Assembly (NCBI GenBank): GCA_032622095.1
Contig: CP136061.1
Span: 6,894,734 to 6,958,733, forward strand
From: Siphonodentalium dalli
Taxonomy: Eukaryota > Mollusca > Scaphopoda > Gadilida > Siphonodentaliidae
Direction: 5' to 3'
DNA: 64,000 nucleotides
The translations under genes were made by a program, and so were the position numbers. Below are positions 47,373 to 58,803 of the stretch, in pieces. Positions within the stretch are counted from its first letter, which is position 1. The number at the start of each line of letters is the position of its first letter. The notes beneath the pieces were generated by a model that was not told where the DNA came from, did no database searches, and saw only the letters and a list, made by a program, of their open reading frames with translations.

Positions 47373-47747
47373 CCCCGCTGGACAAAACAAGTGTCCATTG
47401 GCACCGCGGTGTATTTGCCGTTCGGTTGCGGTGTCAGAGTTTGTAACTGCAGTTGAGCACCGCGGCCGAACGGCAAGTACACTGCAGCCGAGCGGCAAGT
47501 ACACCATGGCCGAAAGGCAACTACAACGCGGCCGAATGGCATGTACATCGTGGTTAGATTTCGGGTTTGTATCATCTTTTTTCAGTTTAATGAACGTACA
47601 CCGCGGCAACTACACCATGGCCGAATGGCAAGTACACCGCAGCCCAACTGTTGTTAGCCGGTGGAGCCGCAGTGTAGTTGCATTTCGGCCGCGGTGGCAA
47701 CGCTAACCGCACCGCGGTTAAGTGGACACTTGTTTTGTCCAGCAGGG
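47373..47747 (-). mobile_element. Family D MITE, copy 3
   Basis: Complete and TA-bordered, in the opposite orientation to the copy 34 bp to its left, so the pair forms a long inverted repeat. Open frames within it are due to high GC and repeats. Confidence 0.9.
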
Positions 47748-47789
47748 TATGTACCAGTATTTTGGTATTCTGTTATGCTACAGTTATCA

Positions 47790-48222
47790 TACAACCACAG
47801 GTCCCCACAACAATTATTGACCCCACCCAAACAGTACTTAATCCTATAGAAAGGTATCCAACTTGGCCCAGCCTAATTTTTTATTATTTTTACAAAGTCC
47901 ACAATCAGGTTAAAATACCCAAAAATACTTTTTGTAACATAAATGCCTCATATATAGTTAAAGAGATATGTTATTACTCTTCAATTTGATGTACATGTAT
48001 CCCTTGTAAAAATTGGTCAAGAAAAACTCCGGTTATGAGCACAGGTCTAATGCAAACTGGCTGTAAAATTTCACACGTTCGAGATGGTGTCCGCTAAACT
48101 GGGTCAAAAAGTGTGATTTTTACACCGGCTTGCGCTTCAAAAACACAATCAACCGATACCTTTCTATAGGTTAACTACTATTGTGGGGGGTAAATTTTTG
48201 TTCTGGGGACCTGTGCATACAA
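47790..48222. repeat. Foldback element
   Basis: Inverted pairs: accacaggtccccacaac with ttctggggacctgt, and cctatagaaaggtatcc with gatacctttctatagg. About 430 bp overall. Confidence 0.7.
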
Positions 48223-48875
48223 CATGGTATATCGTACTACCACTAAGGTGATATCTAATTTACCATAGCTGTAATTATATCACTAGGGTATAATTTTGGT
48301 AATTTTTAAAGTATTTATTTGCCATTGTTTGGTAGAAAATCAACCTGATTAAAAAAAATATACCTTGAATATAGACTATATTACTATATATTAGATTGGC
48401 TCTATCCAATATTATAAAAAATTATAGTTTTATTATGTGTACCCATTCCATAGTACACATAATGTTGATGTCTGGATTGACCACTCTTCATGCCAGTGCT
48501 TTCTCTTATACGAGTCTCCCTACGTGTATTTGACCCATAAATTGTAATAATTTGTGTTATTATGTACATTTGTCAATAATAGTACATAACAGTATACTCT
48601 ATAACTCAAAACTTCCCATCTCAGCAGATCTGGGGACTGTATTAGCGATTATAGTCTACTTTTTCAATACCTGGCCATGTATTTTGGTCATTTTACTTGG
48701 GTTTTGTAATTTACTTCAATTAATATGCCGAGGTGAACACTGATGAAATATAAATACTAAAAATGATTAAATGGTTCATCTAGTTTTCACAGCCATCATT
48801 TGCCAAAAATTTGCATCTTGATGTGCATCACATCGCACTGTAATGGTCTGAATCAGTGCAGCCCTAATGTGTATA
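48223..48875. other. No recognisable gene
   Basis: A single half-hairpin of the P-type (ccagtgctttctcttatacg) at about 48,493; otherwise unannotated AT-rich sequence. Confidence 0.55.
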
Positions 48876-49048
48876 CAGTAATGCCCTAAGTAATCGACTC
48901 CCTAACCACAGCAGAATTATGGGTAACTTTTCAGGATTGTCGGGGAGAGCTCTCCGATGAATGGCAACTTGCCATATTTCCGACTAAATCCTGAAAAGTT
49001 ACCCATAATTGTGCTGTGGGTAATTGTCGATTATTTAGGGCATTACTG
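48876..49048 (+). mobile_element. MITE family A, copy 7 (shortened)
   Basis: Both TA-bordered ends are present; part of the left arm is missing between caggatt and gagagctctccgatg. Confidence 0.88.
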
Positions 49049-49179
49049 TAAGTCATCAATTCAAATCAATGATGGTCCAATCATGTACTCATTTTATCAG
49101 TATAAACCAAGTTTTTCACTAAAAAAATATCTTACACCAGACTGATTAACTTGTATTCCTATCCCCTGTTCATCTACAC

Positions 49180-49615
49180 CAAAGTCTGCAAATAGTGTGT
49201 CTGTCATTTGCAGAATGAGGTCCCCAGAGTGTGAATTTAGTGATGCTATCCCGCATAGCAGGCTAGCATCACCAAATTTACCCTCTGGAGACCTCATTCT
49301 GCTTATGTCTCATCTTTTGGGAAGTATCTATAACATTGTTGTTAGTTACATTTCCCCTTCTAGGAAGTTTCCATATCCCATAATTTGCAGCAGATAAAAT
49401 GCATAATCGAGGTGCCCAATGGGTGCACATCACCAACTTCAACTGGGGAACTTCAATCTGATCCTATGTCTACCATAGTAGTTTAGGGCCTAAGCAGAAT
49501 GAGGTTCCCAGAGGGTGAATTTGGTGTTGCTAGCCTGCTATGCGGGATAGCATCACTAAATTCACCATCTGGGGGCCTCATTCTGTAAATGACAGACGCG
49601 CTATTTGCAGGCTTG
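49180..49615 (+). mobile_element. Palindromic element family B, copy 8 (composite)
   Basis: 436 bp; outer ends aaatagtgtgtctgtcattt and inverse, two hairpin cores and the usual interior. Confidence 0.88.
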
Positions 49616-50133
49616 TCTACATCCTGGTTATATCCATTATGTTAATTAAAAATATTGTATGTACATGTACATTAATATCTGTTTTGTAAATGTTTGGGTT
49701 ATGAATAAATATGTTTTGTCAACCAACTGAGTAATGACTGAAAATACATGTTTTGAAGGACTTTTCGTTTTTTGAATAAAGATACAAGTGGCCTTCACAT
49801 AAAATATTCACATCTGCTAAAACCGTCACAAAACAGAAATAATATGATATAATAGACAGATATTGTTCTTATACCAATCATAAATATCATGTACATTGCA
49901 TGTTATTGTCACATTTTTACACTTCGGTATGTAAAAAAAACATAAAAAATGTCACAGAACCATTTGTTTATAGAACTCGGAACCTCTGGATCATCCAATG
50001 AAGATGTTCTGTTGCTCTGTGGAAGACGAATATAAAATTATTGGCACCGTTATTGCATTCAAATCACACCAATTTTTATTTTAATCAAACCATTCTACCA
50101 GCTGTCTGTTCAAAATCCAGCTAATCCACCATA
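49616..50133. other. No recognisable gene
   Basis: AT-rich sequence without visible exon or repeat. Confidence 0.55.
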
Positions 50134-50238
50134 CAGTAATGCCCAAAGTAATTGACCACTTAACTACAGCAGAATTATGGGTAACTTTTCAGGATTTAGT
50201 CAATGAATGGCTTGTTGCCATTCATTGGAATGCTCTCG
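50134..50238 (+). mobile_element. MITE family A, half copy 8
   Basis: Left arm only, from cagtaatgcccaaagtaatt to ggaatgctctc. Confidence 0.82.
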
Positions 50239-50806
50239 GGTATGTAATATAATTGTTCTTGTGAAGAGTTAGTATTTTCTCCTAACCTGTATATGGTATT
50301 AATACATGTACATACCAAATAAGAAATTTACTATGAGGGTATTGGAGTTGTAAGTTGTAGATGCACATAATTAGGGGTTTTACAGCTGACGTATAATGCA
50401 CATGAATCTAAAGATATGACGCAGTATCATTACTCTGCTTATAAACAATTCACAGTGCTGTTTGCAACACTCGATCTGCATTTTCTATAACCCAAAACGT
50501 GTTTTGTGAATAATATTCCATTCATATCATCATTTATATGCTATACTAAATATTAGCATATTCTTGAGGAAATTATCATAATTTGATAAATGTTATTTCT
50601 AAATTATAACCTACAACGAAGACCGCCCGTCCCTTCAAGCAATGGCAGATGTTGATTTTTGTTGTACTTGTGACATACACATAAAGCTGTCTTATTATGA
50701 CATATTGGTTCCAATTAGGGTGACACAACATGTGACGGAAGTCATAACCAAGTCTAATGAACCAGCATTGTATTGCTATACTAATATGAAAAGGTAATAT
50801 AATATA

Positions 50807-50960
50807 CATTTATATCATTGTAGTATGGCATATAATTATGTCTTTGTATTAGGCCTAAACAAAAAAACTGTTTCCGATAACATTTATATCATTGTAGTAT
50901 GGCATATAATTATGTCTTTGTATTAGGCCTAAACAAAAAAACTTCTCTGTTTCTGATAAC
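50807..50960 (+). repeat. 74-bp tandem duplication
   Basis: Two near-identical units beginning catttatatcattgtagtat and ending gtttccgataa / gtttctgataa. Confidence 0.95.
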
Positions 50961-51995
50961 ATTGGGATGATATTCCAGACAGGCAGGCAGGGATTTTATT
51001 TTTTGCAATTTTTTTTTAAAACCTTTCAGCTGTGAGCGATATAATAGTGTATTCACGGTCCCATGGACTATGGTAGATCTATGTGTATTGAATATGAGCC
51101 AAGCCTTTGATTAAAACATGCTATCCCTTCAATTCATTAACTCTGCAGTAAGATCTCTACCAATGTTGAGCTTAATAACCAACTTTTTTTGCTTTTGGGA
51201 TTAAAAAAAATAAATAAATATTCACATTGACACAGGTGACTATAGACTAGACTTTTGGAGAAAATTGAGAAGAAAAAGAATTGAGGCAGGCAAGAAAATC
51301 TCAGCCTGGCAGGGTATCGGAAATAAAGACCATTTTAAAAAATAATTATGCCTTTGTATTATGTCTATGATGATGCTGCCGCCAGTGTGTTATAGTTCAA
51401 GCGTTCAATGATCTGATGGTTGGATATATACTTATATAGTCGGAAGCAAATCTCTGTACTATCAAATAACATGCTATAACCCACAATGTAGTTGACTCAT
51501 GTTTATCACCAGTACTATACATATACATGTACATGTAGATGGAACTGTCTAAATTTTTACACCTCAGTTAGCATTGCTATATTTATTTTTTATAGAAATA
51601 AATGTATTGAGTGTTGAAACTTCGGGCACCCAAAATTTGGTGCCTGGCGAGACACTTCGAAACCAAATATCGTAGAAATTGTTTACTCTACATGATGAAA
51701 AATAGATTGTGTGCCCATATCTCGGAATAAATATGTATACATGTAGCCATGCAAGGGCTGATACAACAGCCTGAGAAAACCAAATTGAAGTAATTTCAAC
51801 CCACAGTTAAAATACAATGTAAATTGTATGTTTTAGTAATTTAAAACATGTAAACTGATCTACCGGTATTTACACGTGTGTTAGCAATATTCAGTGCAGA
51901 AATTTTGGGTGCTCAGAGACAAATGACACCAGGACATGTCCCAAATATTACTTGCTCTAGCAATAATGGGGGGGGGGGCATGCCAGGTGCTCAAT
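50961..51995. other. No recognisable gene
   Basis: About 1 kb without exon or repeat that I recognise, ending at a G tract (~51,969). Confidence 0.55.
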
Positions 51996-52275
51996 ACATT
52001 AAATTGGTGTTTCCAAATGAATACTGCCTCAATTATCAGAAACAATAAATTTACTAAAATGGAGTTTAATTGTTGGCTGGATGAGTCAAATATACATAGT
52101 ATACATGTAAACTTGAGGGATAATGGCAGGTTTAACTTTTTTACACTAGCTCAACTTCAGACATTACATGTATGTGATTTCCTGTATTGCGATACACATG
52201 ATACGGTATGATACATTTATCGTTTAAAAGTGTATCGCAGTACATTGAATTCATGATGAATCGTTGTAGCCCTAC
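51996..52275 (+). mobile_element. Family K element, copy 2 (uninterrupted)
   Basis: Continuous version of the element split at 36,963-38,128; right end atcgttgtagccct. Confidence 0.75.
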
Positions 52276-52310
52276 GTTATACTATGATTAAAGTTGCATA
52301 TATGCAGTCA

Positions 52311-52680
52311 TTAGCCCTTTCAGTGCCAGGGGCCGATCTCATCGGCTCTAATTTACTGGATAAAACCTTAGGGGCATGTTATAACTCACAACTATCACCA
52401 AGTATTCATAGTAATAATTTTGATGCCCATGAAAAACGTAAGATTCCCTAGCACTAAACCTACAAAAATAAGTCTGGCACTGAAAGAGTTAAAGAATATG
52501 AGAAATATGAGAAAAAATTATTAAAATTGTAAAAAATAATAAATGATGAAAAATTGTTAGGCCAATGCATTCTCTTATATATGCAAGGCGACCTATGGTC
52601 GACTCGCATATAAAAGAGAATGCATTGGCACCGGGTATATGGGTTGAATCAAAAATCGAACTTGGCACTGAAAGGGTTAA
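52311..52680 (+). mobile_element. piggyBac-like non-autonomous element (P2)
   Basis: TTAG at the left (a mutated TTAA) and TTAA at the right, with inverted ends ccctttcagtgcca and inverse. The interior parallels P1: an A-rich stretch, then the gccaatgcattctcttatat hairpin (52,560-52,629). An internal ggcactgaaagagttaa at 52,476 suggests a composite origin. Confidence 0.65.
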
Positions 52681-53033
52681 CTTACTTATGAGTGGCAGTT
52701 ATTTGATTCGTAAGATTGTAACAAAAATTACGATATGGATCATTAATGGGAAAAACCCGATGTTGATTTATTCAGAAAGAAAAATAAAAACAAACATCGC
52801 CTGCATAGGCCTACTCACTGTACTGAAAGTTTTCTTTCGGTGTATTCGGTTGTCTGCTACCAAGACCATGTGGATGAATGTTGTCACAAAATGATAATAA
52901 AAATTAAATGAAATGCAATGAATAATTATTTTAAACCATCCAAACTGTACAATCGCATGACTCCATTCAGCAGAGCCCCCAATCCAAAGTCATCTCTGCC
53001 CACTCCCTGTAATATACACATCTACCCTGAGTA

Positions 53034-53242
53034 CAGTAATGCCCTAAATAATCGACTCCTTAACCACAGCAGAATTATGGGTAATTTGTCAGGATTTAGT
53101 CGGAAATATGGCATGTTGCCATTCTTCGGAAAGCTCTCAGAGATTTTCGATGAATGGCAACAAGCCATATTTCCGACTAAATCCTGAAAAATTACCCATA
53201 ATTCTGCTGTGGTTAAGGAGTCGATTATTTGGGGCATTACTG
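53034..53242 (+). mobile_element. MITE family A, copy 9 (full)
   Basis: TA-bordered 209-bp inverted repeat; ends cagtaatgccctaaataatc and inverse. Confidence 0.9.
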
Positions 53243-53391
53243 TATTTGCCTTCATTGCAGGGTAGAGAGAAGAGGGTATATCACAGGGGTTAGGCAGTAT
53301 TGATTGGGTGGGAGTGGGATCTGATGAAGTTCCAAGCCAGGGTTCCAGTCAAGTTGCCCATCCAGTCAAGCCACACTGCTAGAGTAATGCC

Positions 53392-53461
53392 CTAAATAAT
53401 CGACTCCTTAACCACAGCAGAATTATGGGTAATTTTTCAGGATTTAGTCTGAAATATGGCT
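53392..53461 (+). mobile_element. MITE family A, partial copy 10
   Basis: Left arm only, truncated after gaaatatggctt. Confidence 0.82.
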
Positions 53462-53488
53462 TTCCCTAACCATGAAGATGCTAACATT

Positions 53489-53942
53489 AAGCCTGAGCTT
53501 AATGAGCCTGTCATTTGCAGAATGAGATAAAGAAAAGGGTGAATTTAGTAATGCTATCCTGCATAGTGGGCTAGCATCACCAAATTCACCCTCTGGGGAC
53601 CTCATTCTGCATGGCCTCATCTGCTATGGGAGACACAGACTCAGATTGAAATTCCCAAATGGTGAATATTGTGATGTATACCCATTGGGAACCTCGATTA
53701 TGCAATGTGTCGTCTGCCAATTTAGGGATACTGTACAGAGAAACTAAACTAAAAAAGAAATAGAATCTAAGTTTCTATAGAAATTTGATAATAAAGAAAC
53801 TATCCAAAGATGAGGCCTAAGCAGAATGAGGTCCCCAGAGGGTGAATTTAGTGATGCTAGCCCATTATGCAGGAGAGCATCACTAAATTCATCCTCGGGG
53901 GACCTCATTCTGCAAATGACAGGCACACTAAACTCAGGCTTG
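53489..53942 (+). mobile_element. Palindromic element family B, copy 9 (composite)
   Basis: 454 bp and the clearest composite copy: outer ends aagcctgagcttaatgagcc and inverse; two hairpin cores; interior with ctgctatgggagacacagac, gtgatgtatacccattggga and gaaactaaactaaaaaagaa. Confidence 0.9.
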
Positions 53943-53992
53943 GTCAGTAATGTAAGATATCCATCTCAAAACTCACTGATAAAGTTTAATGT

Positions 53993-54080
53993 TTAACCCA
54001 CAGGGAGCCTCACACATATGGTAGCCTGCACTACACACTGTCGTCTGCTCCAGTCTATGTGGGGCTCTCTATGGGTGTAA
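53993..54080 (+). mobile_element. Palindromic element family F, copy 5
   Basis: Inverted blocks acccacagggagcctcacac and tgtggggctctctatgggt. Confidence 0.75.
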
Positions 54081-54369
54081 AATGACAGGCACACTAAACT
54101 CAGACTTGGTGTGGGGATATGATTTATATAGTGACGTAAAAAGTTGATAAAATATAAGAAAGACAAATATTTTACTACCTTCCTCCCGACCTACCTACCT
54201 ACCCTATAACCTGGAGGGTCGTTCTAAAGCAGGAACACACATAATTTAGCCTACGATTCTGTCCTATTTCTAATTCAATATACAGGTGTCACCCAAACTC
54301 CAGGCAGAGTAACTCCCATAGCTCCACTGAGATACCGTTACCACTGCCATAAGGACATTTGGTAAGTAT

Positions 54370-54545
54370 TTCTTTAGATGGTCCCCCATGTCATCAGATT
54401 CCAACAACAACATTTTTTGAAATGCCGCTTCAGTTATCAGAATCAATTAATTGCCCAGAAATAATCCTGACGACAGTCAACTATTGTATAAAATTTGCAC
54501 AAACCTGTTATTTATCAGTATTTTGTTCAACAAATAATTTAAATA
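54370..54545 (-). repeat. Family J repeat fragment
   Basis: Inverse match to about 28,900-29,075 (cagattccaacaacaaca, gccgcttcagttatcagaat). Confidence 0.7.
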
Positions 54546-54588
54546 GGATAAAATGACGTCATGTTACAGGCCCTATGAATCGCCATAT

Positions 54589-56068
54589 TAGCTTTACTTC
54601 AAGTTTGAGCTATTGCCATGGATTGGCATCCCGTCATCCAACCGCCCGTCCATTCATCTCGCATCATTAATTTCTGTTGGCACACCCTACATGTCACATC
54701 TCTCATTGGATCATCCCCAAACTTCAAATGGAACTCTGTGTGACCTCTTGATGGGATCATGGGAGCCATCATTTTTTTTCAAAAAATTGTTAAAAAACAT
54801 GGCCGCCAGCAGCCATCTTATTATACTACTTATTTATGTGGGCAGTAGCCTCTATACGGGCGCATAAGATACTATGGGTGGCGGGATGGGGTGGTGGGTG
54901 GGCTCTCATTATACTACTTATTTATGTGGGCAGTAGCCTCTATACGGGCGCCTGTGGCGCATAAGATACTATGGGTGGCGGGATGGGGTGGTGGGTGGGC
55001 TCTTAGATTTGAATCCATTGTCACAGCTTGCAGCCCGCATTTATTGGAGAATTATTTTGAAAATTTACAGTCATGTTTAGGATCGCCTCTAAATGGGAGC
55101 CATCAAATTTGAACAATTTTTTATGAAAAACATGGCCGATGGAAGCCATCTTGGATTTTACTCTTTGTGTGAGTAAATCCTTTGGCACACCATACAGGCC
55201 ACATCCCTCATCCGATCAATCACAAAACTACATATGGATCATTGGGATGACCTCTAGATTGTAGCCATTGATTTTTTCTGAAATTCGTTAAAAAACATGG
55301 CATCTTGGATTTCAAATTTGAATCCATCATAACAGCCTGCAGCCCACATTTATTAAAGAATTGTTTTGAAAATTTGCAGCCTTGTTTAGGATCGCCTCGA
55401 AATGGGAGCCATCAAATTTGAAATTTTGATGGAAAAACATTGCAGGCTGCAGACATCACTAAATCCTTGGGACACCCTACAGACCATATCCCTCAACCGA
55501 CTGTCACCAAACTTCATATGGATCTTCGGGATGACCGCAAGATGGGAGTAATTTATTTTTTGCAGAATTTCGTTAAAAAAACATGCTGCCAGCAGCTATT
55601 TTGGATTTTACTTTTTGTATGACTAAATCCTTTAGCGCACCCTACAGTCCACTTCTCTCATCCGATCATCACCAAACTTCATATTGATCTTGACATTGAT
55701 CTACTAGATGGAATCGATCAAATGTTTTTGAATTTCATTGGAAAACATGGCCACCAGCAGCCATCTTTACTTTATATACATGTATCTCTTCATGTTGTAG
55801 TATTACTTAGACATTTCAACTTTCCGCATCCCTAATCGCTCCATTGACTGAAATGCATGAAATTATCCCAAATTGAGCTACAGTGTCATTGGCACAGAAA
55901 ACATGGCCATCAGCGGCCATCTTGGATTTTACTTTATATATTTAACTCTTGGCATCTAGTATTACTAAGACATTTTAACTTTACGCATTCCTAATCGCTC
56001 CATTGACTGTAACACATGAAATTATCCCAAACCAAGTTGAGCTACAGTGTTGTTGACACTTTCATTTA
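54589..56068 (+). mobile_element. Helitron-like element, diverged copy 2
   Basis: Left end caagtttgagctattgccat and right end aagttgagctacagtg then a ttgacac hairpin half and ttcatttaa match the element at 1,487-4,126. The core units (catggccgccagcagccatc and relatives) are fewer (about seven) and much more diverged, so this is an older copy. A recent ~85-bp duplication with tatgggtggcgggatggggt lies at 54,832-55,003. Confidence 0.65.
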
Positions 56069-56446
56069 AAGAATTGTGGGAAACTTCAACATCAAGATTA
56101 AAAAAAAGAATTAAATAATAATAATAATAGGTAAAAGATATCGAAAACAGTATAAGGCAACACCAAGCCTTGATCGCTTTGCAATCGATTTGTTGCCTAT
56201 AAAAAATATTGACAGAATGGAGAATTAGAGCAGTAGTTTGTTGACAATTTTCACACAATACTCAGCAAAATGTCTTTGACTTGTTAGACGTTTGCCATGT
56301 TTTCTATGTGCGTTCAGATTTTGCGTTGGTGGGACTTGGGTGGGACTTTCCAAACTTAAGGTACAAAATTACATGAACTTTGTTCGTTATTTTGTGTGCT
56401 TGATAAGGCAACATATGGCTCTTTTTGCTTAATTTCATAGTATATA

Positions 56447-56630
56447 CAGTAATTCTCTAAGTAATCGACTTCTTAACCACAGCAGAATTATGGGTAACTT
56501 TTCAGGAATTAGTCAGAAATATGGCTTGTTGCCATTCATCAATGGCAACAAGCCATATTTCTGACTAAATCCTGAAAAGTAACCCATAATTCTGCTGTGG
56601 TTAAGGGGTCGATTATTTAGAGCATTACTG
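56447..56630 (+). mobile_element. MITE family A, copy 11
   Basis: TA-bordered; the centre has lost the ggaaagctctc junction so the arms meet at attcatcaatggc. Confidence 0.9.
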
Positions 56631-56811
56631 TATATATTATTATTATCCATCCCATAACTAAGACTCTTTCTGATTGGGCAAAAGTCGCCACGTGATAATC
56701 CAGGAAAAACTCCCAAGTGTGCAATATGACTTTTTTTATCAGGACTCTGTGACATCACAAATTAACTATTGTGAAATGATTCACTTCTGCATTGAGTTTT
56801 TTCATTTCCAT

Positions 56812-57116
56812 GTTTACTTTTCCAAATCATGCATTCTGATGATCAAATACAGGCTTTTATAGAGAATTAAGTGCCGACAAATACCAAAAATAGCCACAAA
56901 AGTTTTATTGCCAAAAATTTGGATAAACATACAGATGGATAATAAAAATGTCATTATACAATGTTGTGTACAGTATGAGTTTTTCTTGTACTCGTCCAGG
57001 TTGTGGTGAAATGTCATATTGGACTCGACACTGTGCATCTCATCCAATATGACTTTTCACCACAACCTGAACTCGTACAAGAAAAACACATACTGTACAC
57101 AACATTGTATAATAAC
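56812..57116 (+). mobile_element. Palindromic element family E, copy 3
   Basis: Same unit as 17,083-17,372, ending in the hairpin with cttgtactcgtccaggttgt and inverse. Confidence 0.85.
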
Positions 57117-57154
57117 TTTATAATATGATACATATAATAGCAATCTAAGTAGGG

Positions 57155-57352
57155 CCAATACAAGTTACATGTTATGTGTGATACAATACAAGTTACATGT
57201 TATGTGTGATACAATACAAGTTACATGTTATTTATGATACAATACAAGTTACATGTTATTTATGATACAATACAAGTTACATGTTATTTATGATACAATA
57301 CAAGTTACATGTTATTTATGATACAATACAAGTTACATGTTATGTATGATAT
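57155..57352 (+). repeat. 28-bp minisatellite, ~7 copies
   Basis: Unit gatacaatacaagttacatg plus ttatttat, with tgtgt variants at the ends. Confidence 0.95.
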
Positions 57353-57457
57353 GAAATATGGCTTGTTGCCATTCATCGAAAAGCTCTCAGTGAGAAAAAA
57401 AATCATGAAAAATTACTCATAATTCTTCTGTGGTTCGATTATTTAGGGCATTACTGT
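57352..57457 (+). mobile_element. MITE family A, rearranged copy 12
   Basis: Inner arm segment (gaaatatggcttgttgccat) joined to the outer right end (gattatttagggcattactg) with the middle lost. Confidence 0.78.
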
Positions 57458-57512
57458 ATGAACAGTATGATACAATAGTCTTACTTGATTGAATCCATTC
57501 CAGATAATCAAG

Positions 57513-57608
57513 ATGGTTGTGCGAACATATCAAGAAGAATTAAAATTCCTGGAGAAATTAACCCCTCACTCCTGGCTCATCAAGAAGGGATTTGTTCCAA
57601 ACATGAAG
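57513..57608 (+). CDS. RTCB: RNA-splicing ligase RTCB, first coding exon
   Basis: RTCB (HSPC117) is the catalytic subunit of the animal tRNA ligase complex. Using Mn2+ and GTP it joins 2',3'-cyclic-phosphate and 5'-OH RNA ends during tRNA splicing and XBP1 splicing in the unfolded-protein response. The ATG at 57,513 follows an acceptor-like ccattccag (AG at 57,502-57,503), so an upstream noncoding exon is likely. The 32 codons MVVRTYQEELKFLEKLTPHS...KKGFVPNMK match human RTCB and end in phase 0 before gtaaat. In the window exons 1-4 encode 167 residues of a protein of about 505; the rest lies to the right. Confidence 0.96.
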
Positions 57609-57626
57609 GTAAATTTTCAGTATAGC

Positions 57627-57722
57627 TCAACCCTTTATGGAGCCCCAGACAGAGTAAACAATGCATTGATGACTGTCGTCTGCTTGGGTCTGCGTGGGGC
57701 TCCATATGGGAGTGTTATATAA
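57627..57722 (+). mobile_element. Palindromic element family F, copy 6 (RTCB intron 1)
   Basis: Inverted blocks tatggagccccagacagag and tgcgtggggctccatatgg; a second, slightly diverged copy follows at about 57,744-57,815, each next to an aaccctttcatgacgggag end. Confidence 0.75.
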
Positions 57723-57816
57723 CCCTTTCATGACGGGAGCTTTATGGAGCCCCAGACAGAGAGAACAATGCACTGATGACTGCCGTCTGCTTGGGGCTGC
57801 GTAGGGCTTCATTAAT

Positions 57817-57965
57817 TAACCCTTTCATGACGGGAGTTGCACTGGTGCAGCATTAAAAACATATGCCGTGCATTTTATTATATATTATTGTGCAAGTTTC
57901 CATAGGGAGCCTCGCATTTATAAGAGAATGCACTGGCTTCCATGATCAAGCTAAATATATTTAGG
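57817..57965 (+). mobile_element. P-type element fragment with hairpin
   Basis: Begins ttaaccctttcatgacggga and contains a degraded hairpin (tgccgtgcattttattatat; ctcgcatttataagagaatg). The right end is not found. Confidence 0.5.
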
Positions 57966-58209
57966 CCAATGAATATGCGTGTAGTCAACATTAAATAACC
58001 CAACACAAATTGAATATCATAATTATATTCTAATTAACATAATAATAACATTGATCGATATCATTGCTCTAAGCTCTTATGTCACTGTGTGTCTGATAAT
58101 GCACTTGTGTCTTACTAAAAAATAGGAGGCCGGGTTTCGGGGCTAATTACATGTATGTGATAAAAATGAATTAGAATAATGTTATATTTTATAGCAAAAT
58201 GTGTATTTC

Positions 58210-58286
58210 TCTTGTCTTCCAGGCGGAGGGTATATTCTGTATAAACGATCACTTAGAGAAACTCATGTTTTGTTTTTCTTTTGTAG
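58210..58286 (+). repeat. Duplicated exon 2 acceptor of RTCB (decoy)
   Basis: A pyrimidine tract and AG (cttgtcttccag, AG at 58,221-58,222) followed by gcggagggtatattctgtat and aaacgatcacttagagaaac repeats, 64 bp upstream, the true acceptor and first ~55 bp of exon 2. It would encode [16 protein letters not shown], but 64 is not a multiple of three, so use of this site shifts the frame. Confidence 0.92.
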
Positions 58287-58433
58287 GTGGAGGGTATATT
58301 TTATATAAACGATCATTTAGAGAAACTGATGTTTGACGAGCTGAAGCAAGCATGTAATTCTAAGGGCGTTGGAGGATTTCTGCCGGGCATGAAACAGATT
58401 GGAAATGTAGCATCGCTTCCAGGAATCGTTGGC
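58287..58433 (+). CDS. RTCB: RTCB exon 2
   Basis: Acceptor cttttgtag (AG at 58,285-58,286), donor gtgagt at 58,434; 147 bp, phase 0 in and out, 49 codons. [20 protein letters not shown] ... [21 protein letters not shown] aligns without gaps to human RTCB. The last residue is G where human has H, just before R-S-I-G. Both edges of this exon have neighbouring duplicates. Confidence 0.95.
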
Positions 58434-58453
58434 GTGAGTATGTCATGTTGTTC

Positions 58454-58499
58454 TAGCATCGCTTCCAGGAATCGTTGGCGTGAGTATGTCATGTGGTTC
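58454..58499 (+). repeat. Duplicated exon 2 donor of RTCB (decoy)
   Basis: The 46-bp stretch from 58,408 (tagcatcgcttccaggaatc, the exon end, the gtgagt donor and ~20 bp of intron) is repeated immediately downstream with a second intact gtgagt at about 58,480. Using it would add 46 nt to exon 2 and shift the frame. Confidence 0.93.
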
Positions 58500-58706
58500 T
58501 ACAAATGTCATCAGAGATTTTTATTCCTGCACACTGAAGTTTAGATCAAGTCTTCTCGGTCCACAACAGCTTTGGATATCAGTTGGGTTGACTCTCACAT
58601 TGAAAAGACGTAGAGCCCGAGTATCCACATTCACCTGAACCCCTGAATGTGAATAATCATCTGACTTGTCCGTGATTAATCTGTATTCAAAATGATATAT
58701 CATTTA

Positions 58707-58803
58707 CAGTAATGCCCTAAATAATCGACCCCTTACCTTAACCACAGCAGAATTACCCATAATTCTGCTGTGTTTAAGGAGTTGATTGTTTAGGGCATTA
58801 CTG
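58707..58803 (+). mobile_element. MITE family A, copy 13 (short)
   Basis: Only the outer ~45 bp of each arm remain (cagtaatgccctaaataatc and inverse), TA-bordered. Confidence 0.88.

Noticed and set aside
47192-47706. Several 80-130 codon frames in GC-rich sequence downstream of WDR5
   Set aside because: They lie inside inverted family D MITEs, appear on both strands and consist of translated repeats of the gcggccgaacggcaagtaca type.
52565-52894. 109-codon plus-strand frame
   Set aside because: Begins within the hairpin of a TTAA element and continues into unrelated sequence; no homology recognised.
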